Shown here: positions 6,062-14,600 of the stretch, piece by piece
How positions within the stretch are numbered: position 1 is the first letter of the stretch
Layout of the letters: every line of letters starts with the position of its first letter
Assembly (NCBI GenBank): GCA_002292925.1
Contig: DBCF01000307.1
Coordinates: forward strand, 3,378-19,951
Source: Roseiflexaceae bacterium UBA965
GTDB taxonomy: Bacteria; Chloroflexota; Chloroflexia; Chloroflexales; Roseiflexaceae
Reading direction: 5' to 3'
DNA length: 16,574 nt
Program-made: the position numbers and the translations under genes
The notes under the pieces: model-generated
Databases searched by the model: none
What the model was told of the DNA's origin: nothing
The model's input: only the letters and a program-made list of their open reading frames with translations

Positions 6062-7210
6062 TTATTCAGCCACCAACACATGCGTCACTGCCGTACTCGC
6101 CAGCCCTGCACTACAGGTGGCCAATGCCACTGTCGCATTTGCCACCTGATTGGCCGCCGTGCCCCGCAATTGGGCCGTTAATTCGACAATCTGATAGACA
6201 CCCAACGCTCCCACCACATCACCCCGGGCTTTACAGCCACCGGTCAAGGCGAGTGGTACGGTGCCATTGGCACTAATAGCCCCACTCGCACCCAGCGTCG
6301 TCGCCGTGCCACGTGGCGTATACCCCAGCGCTTCGAGTGTCAACACCGCACAAATTGCATGCGGATCGGTCATATCGAGAGCCTGTACGTCATTAATGGT
6401 CAGGTTAGCCTGGTGCAAGGCTCGGGTCGTCGCCAAACGTACCGCCGCCAAATCGAGCATGTCGGCGCGCTCGTGCAAGGCGATGGCGTCACTCGCCACC
6501 CCCGAGCCGGCTATCCGCACGGCCCGCACCGTGCTGGTGTGTGGCTGGGCACTGATAATCACGGCCGCCGCCCCATCTGCCACCGTCGCACAATCTAACA
6601 AACTCAACGGGTCTGCCACCATCCCAGCGTTTTTTACTTTATCGGGGGTAATCGCAAAGCGATACAAGGCATGGCGATTGGCCACAGCATTAGCGTGGGC
6701 ATTGACGGGGAAGGCGGCAAAGTCAGCGCTGGCGACAGCATAATCATGCATGTATTTGCGCATCAACATGGCCCATTGTGAGGTCAACGTGACGCCATGT
6801 AACCCTTCCCAATCACCATCAGTCGTCAAGGCTAAGGCCGCTTCACGGCGCTCGTCGAGCACATCACTGACTTTTTCGACGCCCACTACCGCTACCGCAT
6901 CATACGCGCCACTCGCCACGGCAAGCATGGCTTGGCGGATCGCCAGGCCGCCAGCTGCCCCACCGGCATCAATCGTCAATGTCTCGCACCCTTGTAATCC
7001 CACCGCAGCAGCAATCGCAGGGGCCAAATTGCTTTGTTGACCGAGGGCGGCGCCCAAGGCATTGGCCACATACAACGCCCCAATCGGTTGCTGCGGGCTG
7101 GCCGTCATGGCAGCCCGTAACGCTTCAGTGGCCAACGACAAGGCAGTGCGCTCCCAAAGTTCACCCACGGCAGTTAGGCCGGTACCGGCAATATATACTG
7201 GTCGCATCAT
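6062..7210 (-). CDS. Archaeal-type (SCP2-like) thiolase homologue, catalytic residues missing
   Basis: About 382 residues, full-length for the acetyl-CoA acetyltransferase/SCP2-thiolase group. Clear family landmarks are VYIAGTGLTAVGE, ALYVANALG, the GVEKVSDV strand, ALMRKYMHDYA-like text (MLMRKYMHDYA), MVADPLSLLDCATVADGAAAVI and GVYQIVELTAQLRG. The active site is not conserved. The nucleophile segment normally like EAACASGG reads DAGGAAGG (Gly at the Cys position); the usual VHD reads MTD; the usual KGHPVGATG reads RGDVVGALG; the C-terminal AHN reads ATC. Acetoacetyl-CoA synthesis by the usual Claisen mechanism is therefore unlikely. It may be a structural partner of the synthase and DUF35 protein, or have another reaction. 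Starts GTG 7213, ATG 7210 or ATG 7207 are possible (GGGG just upstream); the gene abuts the synthase stop. Confidence 0.87.
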   Translation of the reverse strand: MMRPVYIAGTGLTAVGELWERTALSLATEALRAAMTASPQQPIGALYVANALGAALGQQSNLAPAIAAAVGLQGCETLTIDAGGAAGGLAIRQAMLAVASGAYDAVAVVGVEKVSDVLDERREAALALTTDGDWEGLHGVTLTSQWAMLMRKYMHDYAVASADFAAFPVNAHANAVANRHALYRFAITPDKVKNAGMVADPLSLLDCATVADGAAAVIISAQPHTSTVRAVRIAGSGVASDAIALHERADMLDLAAVRLATTRALHQANLTINDVQALDMTDPHAICAVLTLEALGYTPRGTATTLGASGAISANGTVPLALTGGCKARGDVVGALGVYQIVELTAQLRGTAANQVANATVALATCSAGLASTAVTHVLVAE

Positions 7211-7212
7211 CA

Positions 7213-8259
7213 CTACCCCATTACCAATTTATTGCGCCATTTGGCGTAGACGGCATAATCGATCATTGTTTCACGGGTGACATATTTTTCGGTTAATGGC
7301 GCCCGATTGCGGCGCTCAAGTACTGCATCACCGACCCGAATCAAATAGGCGTCAGCGCCCGAACCCGAGCCGTAGCTGGTCATCAAAATCACATCACCTG
7401 GGTTGGCCACGTCGAGGGTGGCACACAACCCCAAAATCGCGGCAGCTGAATAGGTGTTGCCGATTTTACCAGCCAGCAAGCCAGGGGCGATTTGCTCGTT
7501 GCGGAAGCCCAGTTGCTTGGCCACTACTTGCGGGAAGCGCGCATTGGGTTGATGAAACACCGCATAGGTCACATCATTGGGCGTCACACCTAGTTGCGTC
7601 ATCAAAGCCTGACTGGCATTGCGGACTTGATTGAAATAGGCCGGCTCACCGGTGAAACGATTGCCATGCACCGGGTAGGGGCGATCGGCACGGCGGAAAA
7701 AGTCAGGCGTATCACTGACATACGACACCGTCGCTTCGATGGTAGCCAGGCTTTCGGCGGCTGGACCGATAATCATGGCGGCAGCACCGGCGGCAGCGGT
7801 ATATTCGAGGGCGTCGCCCGGGCGTCCTTGGGCAGTATCGGCACCAATCGCCAGCACATAGCGCGCCATGCCACTCCCCACCATCCCCATGCCGGCGGTC
7901 ATCGCTTCGGTACCCGCTTTGCAGGCAAACTCGAAATCGGCACTACTCACAAACGGCGTCGCCCCGAGGGCTTCTGCGACCACGGTGCCTGAGGGTTTGA
8001 CGCTGTAGGGGTGCGATTCACTGCCAATCCAGACAGCGCTCAAGTCGTTGGGGGCGATGGCGGCGCGTTTCAAGGCGTTGCGGGCCGCTTCGAGTGACAT
8101 GGTAATCACATCTTCATCTGGCCCCGGTACGCTTTTTGACTCAACCGGCACACCCCCATGCCCACCCGTCCACACCTGCGAAATATCTTTGGCGGCGATG
8201 CGGTAGCGCGGCACATACGCCCCGTACCCCACAATTCCCACCGGTCGATCTGGTTTCAT
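7213..8259 (-). CDS. Hydroxymethylglutaryl-CoA synthase, archaeal type
   Basis: Condenses acetyl-CoA with acetoacetyl-CoA to HMG-CoA, the entry step of the mevalonate route to isoprenoids. At 348 residues it has the short archaeal-type length. Seen: VGIVGYGAYVPRYRI, the catalytic Glu in GSESHPYSVKPSG (E81), the nucleophilic Cys in DFEFACKAGTEA (C113), the general His in AVFHQPNARFPQ (H236), KIGNTYSAA and the glycine-rich SYGSGSGADAY. All three catalytic residues are present. ATG 8259 is supported by AAAGGAA 5 bases upstream. It follows the reductase gene by 23 bases and its TAG stop overlaps the possible GTG of the thiolase homologue, so the enzymes are probably made together. Confidence 0.94.
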   Translation of the reverse strand: MKPDRPVGIVGYGAYVPRYRIAAKDISQVWTGGHGGVPVESKSVPGPDEDVITMSLEAARNALKRAAIAPNDLSAVWIGSESHPYSVKPSGTVVAEALGATPFVSSADFEFACKAGTEAMTAGMGMVGSGMARYVLAIGADTAQGRPGDALEYTAAAGAAAMIIGPAAESLATIEATVSYVSDTPDFFRRADRPYPVHGNRFTGEPAYFNQVRNASQALMTQLGVTPNDVTYAVFHQPNARFPQVVAKQLGFRNEQIAPGLLAGKIGNTYSAAAILGLCATLDVANPGDVILMTSYGSGSGADAYLIRVGDAVLERRNRAPLTEKYVTRETMIDYAVYAKWRNKLVMG

Positions 8260-8282
8260 GCCGATTCCTTTTTGATAAAAAA

Positions 8283-9578
8283 CTACGAAGCCAACACGTG
8301 AATTTGTTGGAGTAAGCTCGTTGCGGTGGCAGGTTTAATACTCTGCATATCAATCATTTTTTGGGCAATCATGGCCACATCATCACCCTGGGCACCGGCG
8401 GCCATGGCGATTTGGCGGGCGTGCAAGGCCATGTGGCCCCGTTGAATCCCTTCGGTGGCCAAGGCCCGCATGGCAGCCAAGTTTGAAGCCAACCCGGCAC
8501 ACACACAAATCTCGGCGAGTTCACCGGCATGCGCCACATTCAGCACCTGCAAGGCGGCTTGGGCGGTAGGGTGGACGCGGGTGGCCCCGCCCACAATCCC
8601 CACGGCGAGTGGCATGGTCAATTCGCCACACAAAAACCCTTGCTCGTCGCGATACCAATGCGACAACGACGTGTATCGACCACTCCGAGCCGCCCAGGCA
8701 TGGGCGCCAGCTTCGATGGCCCGCCAATCGTTGCCGGTGGCGACAATCACCGGATCAATGCCGTTCATGATGCCTTTGTTGTGGGTAGTGGCGCGATGGG
8801 GGTCGACCACGGCAAATGCGTGGGCCCACAAAATACGTTCGATTACATCAGCACCAGCGATACCGTCGCGTTGCAATGAAGCCGGGGCAATCCGTACGTT
8901 GGCTGTTGCCAAGCGTTGGTCGGTCAGGTTCGACAATATCCGGAGCATCGCTTGACCACCACTCAGTGATTCGAGCAGGGGGGCAACGGTTTCACACATG
9001 CTATTGACGGCATTGGCTCCCATGGCATCACGGCAATCGACCAACAAATGGACGATTAGCATCGGGCCCATCGGCGAATCAGCATACTGATGACATTCCA
9101 CATCACGCACGCCACCACCACGCGCCACCATGCTCTGGCTTTGGGCATTGGCACATTCGATGATTTGCATGCGATTGGCATGAATCTTGGTCATGGCGGT
9201 GGCAACGTCAGCCACAGCAATTAATTGGATTTGGCCAATCATGATGGGTGCCGTATGTGATGCCACAAACCCGCCGCTTTCACGGGCCATGCGGGCGGCA
9301 TAACTAGCACCGGCAACGATTGAGGGTTCTTCGACGACCATGGGTACGAGGCGGTCACGACCGTTGATGCGGAAATTTGTGGCCACGCCGAGGGGGAGTT
9401 CATAGCTGCCAACGACGTTTTCAATCATTTTGTCGGCTTTTGCCAACCCCAATTGGCCACCGGCGAGGGCCGCAGTGGTGGCGTCATCGAGTTGGGCAAA
9501 CTCACGCACACGGGCACGCCGCTCGAGTGGGTCGAGTCGATAAAATCCTTCGATTCGCGATTCAGCGGGTTGTGGCAT
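8283..9578 (-). CDS. mvaA: Class II hydroxymethylglutaryl-CoA reductase
   Basis: Reduces HMG-CoA to mevalonate with NAD(P)H, normally the committed step of the pathway. The 431-residue length and the motifs IENVVGSYELPLGVA, VPMVVEEPSIVAGAS (E84), the DAMGANAVNSM cofactor loop (184-194), THNKGIMNG (K268), ATGNDWRAIEAGAHA (D284) and GHMALHARQIAMAAG (H386) identify the class II (Pseudomonas mevalonii/Gram-positive) form with the whole Glu-Lys-Asp-His catalytic set. It lacks the membrane anchor of eukaryotic class I enzymes. ATG 9578 is chosen because AAAGG lies 6 bases upstream; a TTG at 9596 is a poorer choice. It leads the operon reductase-synthase-thiolase homologue-DUF35. Class II can run in reverse in mevalonate-users, but with a synthase next door biosynthesis is likelier. 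Confidence 0.95.
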   Translation of the reverse strand: MPQPAESRIEGFYRLDPLERRARVREFAQLDDATTAALAGGQLGLAKADKMIENVVGSYELPLGVATNFRINGRDRLVPMVVEEPSIVAGASYAARMARESGGFVASHTAPIMIGQIQLIAVADVATAMTKIHANRMQIIECANAQSQSMVARGGGVRDVECHQYADSPMGPMLIVHLLVDCRDAMGANAVNSMCETVAPLLESLSGGQAMLRILSNLTDQRLATANVRIAPASLQRDGIAGADVIERILWAHAFAVVDPHRATTHNKGIMNGIDPVIVATGNDWRAIEAGAHAWAARSGRYTSLSHWYRDEQGFLCGELTMPLAVGIVGGATRVHPTAQAALQVLNVAHAGELAEICVCAGLASNLAAMRALATEGIQRGHMALHARQIAMAAGAQGDDVAMIAQKMIDMQSIKPATATSLLQQIHVLAS

Positions 9579-9596
9579 GGGAATCCTTTTGCACAA

Positions 9597-9927
9597 ACAT
9601 GTTTAGTACATGCACCGTATCATAAATCACCGCGCCTGCCAGAGTCAGGCAGATAGCTGTCAAAAGCTATCAAATTCCCATGGATACGGGGTTTTCTCAT
9701 GAATCATATTCCACAAAACCAACACAAATACATTGCACAACCCAAAGTTTCGTCATACAGATAGTGGGATTTTTCAACGAAAAAAAACTGATTACACACG
9801 ATACCAATAGTACATATACAATCACATATTGGCGTACTATATAGAAAAAAACTACCACAAAACATTCGTTATCATAATAAAAAAAATAGAAAAAAATATG
9901 CTATAGTAGTAATGATTTCTTTGATAT
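9597..9927. other. AT-rich gene-free spacer between the mevalonate operon and tRNA-Arg
   Basis: No credible gene. It holds two small dyads near the reductase side: GCCTG/CAGGC (9634-9650) and GATAGCT/AGCTATC (9652-9671, 6-base loop). From about 9700 to 9927 it is strongly AT-rich with several A-runs. A TATAGT at 9902-9907 could be the -10 of the tRNA promoter, but I see no matching -35. Confidence 0.6.
9619..9648 (-). promoter_or_regulatory. Candidate promoter of the mevalonate operon
   Basis: On the minus strand CTGACT (9648-9643, 4 of 6 to TTGACA) and TATGAT (9624-9619, 5 of 6) are separated by 18 bases. This would place the transcription start near 9612, about 34 bases before the reductase ATG. 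The -35 overlaps a small dyad (9634-9650), which could be an operator. Confidence 0.4.
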
Positions 9928-10004
9928 GCGGGCGTAGCTCAGTGGATTAGAGCAGCGGTCTTCTAAACCGTTGGTCGTGGGTTCGAGTCCCGCCGTCCGC
10001 GCCA
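9928..10004 (+). tRNA. tRNA-Arg (anticodon TCT)
   Basis: A full cloverleaf with encoded CCA. Acceptor arm GCGGGCG (9928-9934) pairs with CGTCCGC (9994-10000), with one G:T. Discriminator G is followed by CCA (10002-10004). The D-arm has AGCTC/GAGC; the anticodon stem GCGGT/ACCGT carries loop CTTCTAA with anticodon TCT at 9962-9964 (reads AGA/AGG, Arg); the T-arm has TTCGAGT. It is followed by the MazG-like gene after 22 bases without a terminator. Confidence 0.97.
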
Positions 10005-10026
10005 TATCCTTGACAAAGGAGCCCCC

Positions 10027-10365
10027 ATGCACGTCGATAGGCTCAACGAATACCAGCAGGCATCACGGCGTACCTGGAGTCTCATCAAGACCGACCATGC
10101 CATCGTCTATCCCACCCTCGGGTTAGTCAACGAAGCCGGCGAGGTCGCCGGCAAAGTCAAAAAAATCTTCCGCGACCGGGCTGGTGTCATCAGTGACGCC
10201 GACCGCGAAGCGCTCAAACACGAGCTGGGTGACGTGTTGTGGTATTTGGCACAAATCTGCACCGAACTCGACATCACCCTCGAAGACGTGGCTAGCGCCA
10301 ATCTCACCAAACTCTATGACCGCCTTGATCGTGGCGCCATTGGTGGCGACGGCGACAATCGTTAA
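10027..10365 (+). CDS. MazG-like nucleotide pyrophosphohydrolase
   Basis: A 112-residue single-domain member of the all-alpha NTP pyrophosphatase superfamily, which hydrolyses (d)NTPs to NMP and pyrophosphate with Mg2+ for nucleotide-pool cleaning or control. The metal ligands are visible as NEAGEVAGKVKK (E36, E39) and HELGDVLWYLAQI (E66, D69), with the first helix LNEYQQASRRTW. ATG 10027 has a strong AAAGGAG 6 bases upstream. It lies 22 bases after tRNA-Arg and may share its transcript; tRNA end processing would then release the mRNA. The next gene starts 55 bases on, again without an obvious terminator. Its nucleotide preference cannot be told. Confidence 0.85.
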   Translation: MHVDRLNEYQQASRRTWSLIKTDHAIVYPTLGLVNEAGEVAGKVKKIFRDRAGVISDADREALKHELGDVLWYLAQICTELDITLEDVASANLTKLYDRLDRGAIGGDGDNR

Positions 10366-10420
10366 TTTTTTACTCCGTAGCTATCTGGTCAGGTACTGGC
10401 CAATAAAAGGAAGGGTTGGC

Positions 10421-11590
10421 ATGACAACGCCGTCGTTGTACGAGGTTTCGGTCGTTATTCCCTGTCTCAACGAAGCCGAAACACTCGCTCCGGTCATCCG
10501 CAAAACCCTCGCCGGCTTCCAACGCCTCGGCATCCACGGTGAAGTCATCGTAGCCGACAACGGCAGTAGCGATGGCTCGCAAGCGATTGCCATCGCCGAA
10601 GGTGCGCGCCTCGTGCCTGTACCTGAGCGGGGCTACGGCGCCGCCTTGCATGGAGGCATTAGTGCCGCCAACGCCGAATTCGTGGTGATGGGCGATGCAG
10701 ACGATAGTTATGATCTCGGCGCCATCGATGAATTTATGACGCAGCTCCGCGCCGGCGCTGATTTGGTGATGGGCAACCGCTTTCGCGGCCGGATTATGCC
10801 AAACGCCATGCCGTGGCTCCATCAATGGCTGGGCAATCCCGTGTTGAGTTGGCTAGGGCGCACGTTGTTTCATTCCACCGTCGGTGATTTTCATTGTGGG
10901 CTACGAGCCTTCCGCAAAAGTGCCTGGCACGCCATCCAGCTCCAGACCAGCGGCATGGAATACGCCAGCGAGATGGTCATCAAATCCGTCTTATTTGACC
11001 AAAAAATCGTCGAAGTGCCCATCACACTCTACAAAGATGGGCGCTCACGCCCACCCCATTTGCGCACGTGGCGCGATGGCTGGCGCCATTTGCGCTTCAT
11101 GTTGGCATATGCCCCCAATTGGGTGTTCCTTTTGCCTGGCAGCCTGTTGACCATCATCAGTGCCGTCGTACTGTTGTGGTTGATGCCGGCAGCCCGTCAG
11201 ATTGGCGCCGTCACCCTCGACATCAATACCCTCGTGGTAGCAGCCGCTTTGTTGTTGTTTGGGGTGCAGGTGGTGTTGTTTGGCTTGTTAGCCAAAAAAT
11301 ACCTGATTACCACGGGGCTCGTGCCAGACTCCCCCCGTTTCGCCAAAATCAATGATGTCATTACCCTCGAATATGGGCTCATTACGGGGTTGGTGTTATT
11401 GGGAATCGGTATCTGGCAGATCGCGCAAGTGTTTGGAGTGTGGCAAGCAGGTGGATTCCAAAATCTCGATCCTGCCACCAGTGCCCGCCAAACCGTTTTG
11501 GGGGCAGTCGCCGTTATTTTGGCAGGCCAAATCGGCTTCACCAGTTTGTTTTTAAGTATTCTCGGGCTCAATATCCGCAAACGTAGTTAA
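10421..11590 (+). CDS. Membrane GT2 glycosyltransferase, dolichyl-phosphate-mannose-synthase-like
   Basis: A 389-residue protein. The catalytic GT-A domain (1 to ~225) shows VSVVIPCLNEAETL, VIVADNGSSDGS, ERGYGAALHGGI, the metal-binding DAD in MGDADDSYDL (D92, D94), GNRFRG, DFHCGLRAFRK and GMEYASEMVIKS, as in DPM1-like enzymes that load sugars onto polyprenyl phosphate. Four predicted membrane helices follow at about 233-256, 268-290, 318-341 and 357-382. It probably uses a nucleotide sugar at the cytoplasmic face to glycosylate a lipid carrier. ATG 10421 has AAAGGAAGGG 5 bases upstream; in-frame sequence further 5' only overlaps mazG. It ends 17 bases before the beta-galactosidase start, which implies cotranscription. 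Confidence 0.9.
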   Translation: MTTPSLYEVSVVIPCLNEAETLAPVIRKTLAGFQRLGIHGEVIVADNGSSDGSQAIAIAEGARLVPVPERGYGAALHGGISAANAEFVVMGDADDSYDLGAIDEFMTQLRAGADLVMGNRFRGRIMPNAMPWLHQWLGNPVLSWLGRTLFHSTVGDFHCGLRAFRKSAWHAIQLQTSGMEYASEMVIKSVLFDQKIVEVPITLYKDGRSRPPHLRTWRDGWRHLRFMLAYAPNWVFLLPGSLLTIISAVVLLWLMPAARQIGAVTLDINTLVVAAALLLFGVQVVLFGLLAKKYLITTGLVPDSPRFAKINDVITLEYGLITGLVLLGIGIWQIAQVFGVWQAGGFQNLDPATSARQTVLGAVAVILAGQIGFTSLFLSILGLNIRKRS

Positions 11591-11607
11591 TTCAGAGGAA
11601 CACAGTG

Positions 11608-14600
11608 ATGACCAACCCCAACACACCACTCGAGCTTCTTTATGTTGGGAATGTGCCCACGTGGCAGAATCCAACCTTGACGGGGATTAACCGCCTCGCA
11701 CCGCACGCCACCCTCTACCCCTATCACGACGCCGCCAGTGCCTTTGCGGGCGAGCGGACTGCCTCACCCTGGGTGTCATCACTCGATGGCGATTGGCAAT
11801 TCACCTTGCTCCCCAGCCCCAACGCCGTCACCCCTGCCAACCTGCAATCAGCACAATGGCATACTGTGGCGGTACCGGGGCTCTGGACGATGCAAGGCTT
11901 CGAAAAGCCCCACTACCTCAACATCAAAATGCCTTTCCCCAATACGCCACCCTCCGTCCCCGATGCCAATCCCGTGGGCGTTTACCACCGGTATATGACT
12001 ATCCCATCTAATTGGCAAAACCGCCGCGTCATCCTACACTTTGGGGGCGTCGAGGGCATGCTGTGTGTCTATGTCGATGGCCACGCCATCGGCATGGGCA
12101 AAGATGCCCGCACCCCCGCAGAATTCGACATCACTCGGTTTGTCACCCCAGGCCAAACCCACGAAGTGATGGCAGTCGTTGTGCGGTGGTCAGACGCCAC
12201 ATTTATCGAAGACCAAGATCAATGGTGGCACGCAGGTATCAATCGCGAAGTATTGATTTATAGCACCAGCAATCCGTTTTTGCGAGACCTACAAGTCTTG
12301 GCGCAACCAGACAGCGACTACAAAGGGGGCACCCTGACGGTCACCGCGTCGACCAACAACCCAGGCGAATTACGCGACGACTGGCAAGTGTCGGTGCAGC
12401 TGTATGGTCCAGATGGCAAACCGTGCTTCAACGAGCCCCTCCACCAACCATCACGCTGGGCGCCCAAGGACAAATCGGTGGTCGATGGCTGGGGTTCACG
12501 CATCGCCGCCTACGACCAAGTCGAGTTGCAAGCCACCCTCAAACGCGTCGAATGCTGGAACCACGAACAACCCAATCTCTACACCGTCCTGGTCACATTC
12601 CACACCCCCAGTGGCAATGAATACTACAGCACCCGTGTGGGCTTCCGCGACATCAAAATCGCCAACCGCGAATTGCGCATCAATGGACAAGCAGTCCTCA
12701 TCAATGGGGTCAATCGTCATGACCACGACGACACTCACGGGCGCGTCATCAGTCGTGAATTGATGCGCAAAGACATTTTGTTGATGAAACAATTCAACAT
12801 CAATGCGGTGCGATGCTCGCACTACCCCAACGACCCAGTGTTTTATGATTTGTGTGACGAATACGGCTTGTATGTGATTGACGAAGCCAATCTCGAAGCC
12901 CACGATTTTAGTTTTGATTTGTGTCGTGATGCCCGTTATACCGAAGCCTTTGTCGACCGCGTCCGCAACATGGTCGAACGCGACAAAAACCACGCCTGTA
13001 TCATTGCTTGGTCGATTGGCAACGAAAGTGGCTATGGTCCCAATCACGATGCTGCCGCCGGCTGGGCTCGCCATGCCGATCCGAGTCGCGTATTGCACTA
13101 CGAAGGAGCCATCGCCCTCGGCTTTAATCAGCCCAATTGGGGCGCCGGCCATGCAGCCACCGATATCGTCTGCCCGATGTACCCCTCACTTGCGAGTATC
13201 GTCGAATGGGCCAAGACGCCGTCCAACGACCCGCGCCCGATGATTTTGTGTGAATACTCACACGCCATGGGCAATAGCAATGGGACATTGGCTGACCACT
13301 ACGCCGCATTTGAACAATACCACGGCTTACAAGGAGGCTTCATTTGGGAGTGGGTTGATCATGGTATTCGCCAAAAAACTCCCGATGGGCGTGAATATTG
13401 GGCCTACGGCGGTGACTTTGGTGACACTCCCAACGACTACAATTTTTGTGCCGACGGCTTGGTTTGGCCCGACCGCACCCCCCACCCCGCCTTGTACGAA
13501 CTCAAATACCTGGCCCGCCCCGTGGCCGTCAGCCCAGTAGGGGACGTAGCAGGCAATTACCGCATTACCAACAAACGCTACTTTAGCGATATCGATGATC
13601 TCGGTGGTGAATGGATTATCGAAGTCGACGGGATTGTGGTATCCGAAGGGATTTTGAATATTCGGGGCTTGACCGCCCGCACCACCCGTGACGTGCAAAT
13701 CCCGATGCTCGCCACCGTCCAAGCCACTTACCCCACCAATTTGGTGACCATCACCTTCCGCTTCCGCAAGCGCCGCTCATCAGATTACGCCCCCATTCGC
13801 CACGAAGTGGCATGGGATCAACATGTGGTGCAACAGCCAAGCAACCAAGTCGAGCATAGTCGTGGTGCCCGTCTCAAACGCGATATCACAGAAATCACCC
13901 TCCAGTCAGGCCGGGTCAAGGCTCGCTTTGACGCCAATACCGGTGAGTTGTTGTCGTACGGCACACCCCGTCGTAATTTCATCAGCCAGGGGCCATACCT
14001 ACAACTCTGGCGGGCAGCCATCGACAACGATGGGCTCAAATTGTGGCCCGAACATCCCTCGCCACACCTACGCAATTGGCGGGCATTGGGTATCGACAAA
14101 ATCGCACTTGCCCTCAACGATATCGAGCAAATCGGCTCCAAAATCAGCTTTACCTATTATGGTAGTGGCCGCGGCAAACCCGGTGACATTCGCCATACCA
14201 TCACCTACACGATGAACAACGAAGGTAATTTGCATGTCGAACACTACGTCAAGCTCAATACCGAACTCGTCGATATGCCCCGGATTGGCGTAACCCTTGC
14301 CATCCCACTCCAATATCGCACTGTCTCGTGGCTCGGCCGTGGCCCATGGGAAAACTACCCCGATCGCAACGCCTCAGCCTTGATTAGCCGCTATAGCCAT
14401 GATGTCGATGAGTTTTATGTGCCCTACATCATGCCCCAAGAACATGGCTTGCGCACCGACGTCAGTAGCGTCACCTTTGACAACAATCGTGGCAGTCGCT
14501 TCAAAATTGTCAGCGACGATACCTTCCAGTTCTCGGCTAGCCGCTTGACCAGCGCCGATGTATTTGCCGCCATGCATACCACCGACCTTACCCCCCGCGA

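Noticed and set aside
9928..10026. Integration site for a phage or genomic island at tRNA-Arg
   Set aside because: I see no second copy of the tRNA 3' end and no integrase; the flanking genes are ordinary chromosomal ones.
10184..10420. Longer start for the membrane glycosyltransferase
   Set aside because: The extension only reads out of frame through the MazG-like gene; ATG 10421 has a strong ribosome site and the family N-terminus.
12496..13152. Open frame of 218 codons on the minus strand within lacZ
   Set aside because: Antisense to the catalytic barrel of a full-length beta-galactosidase; a codon-bias shadow.
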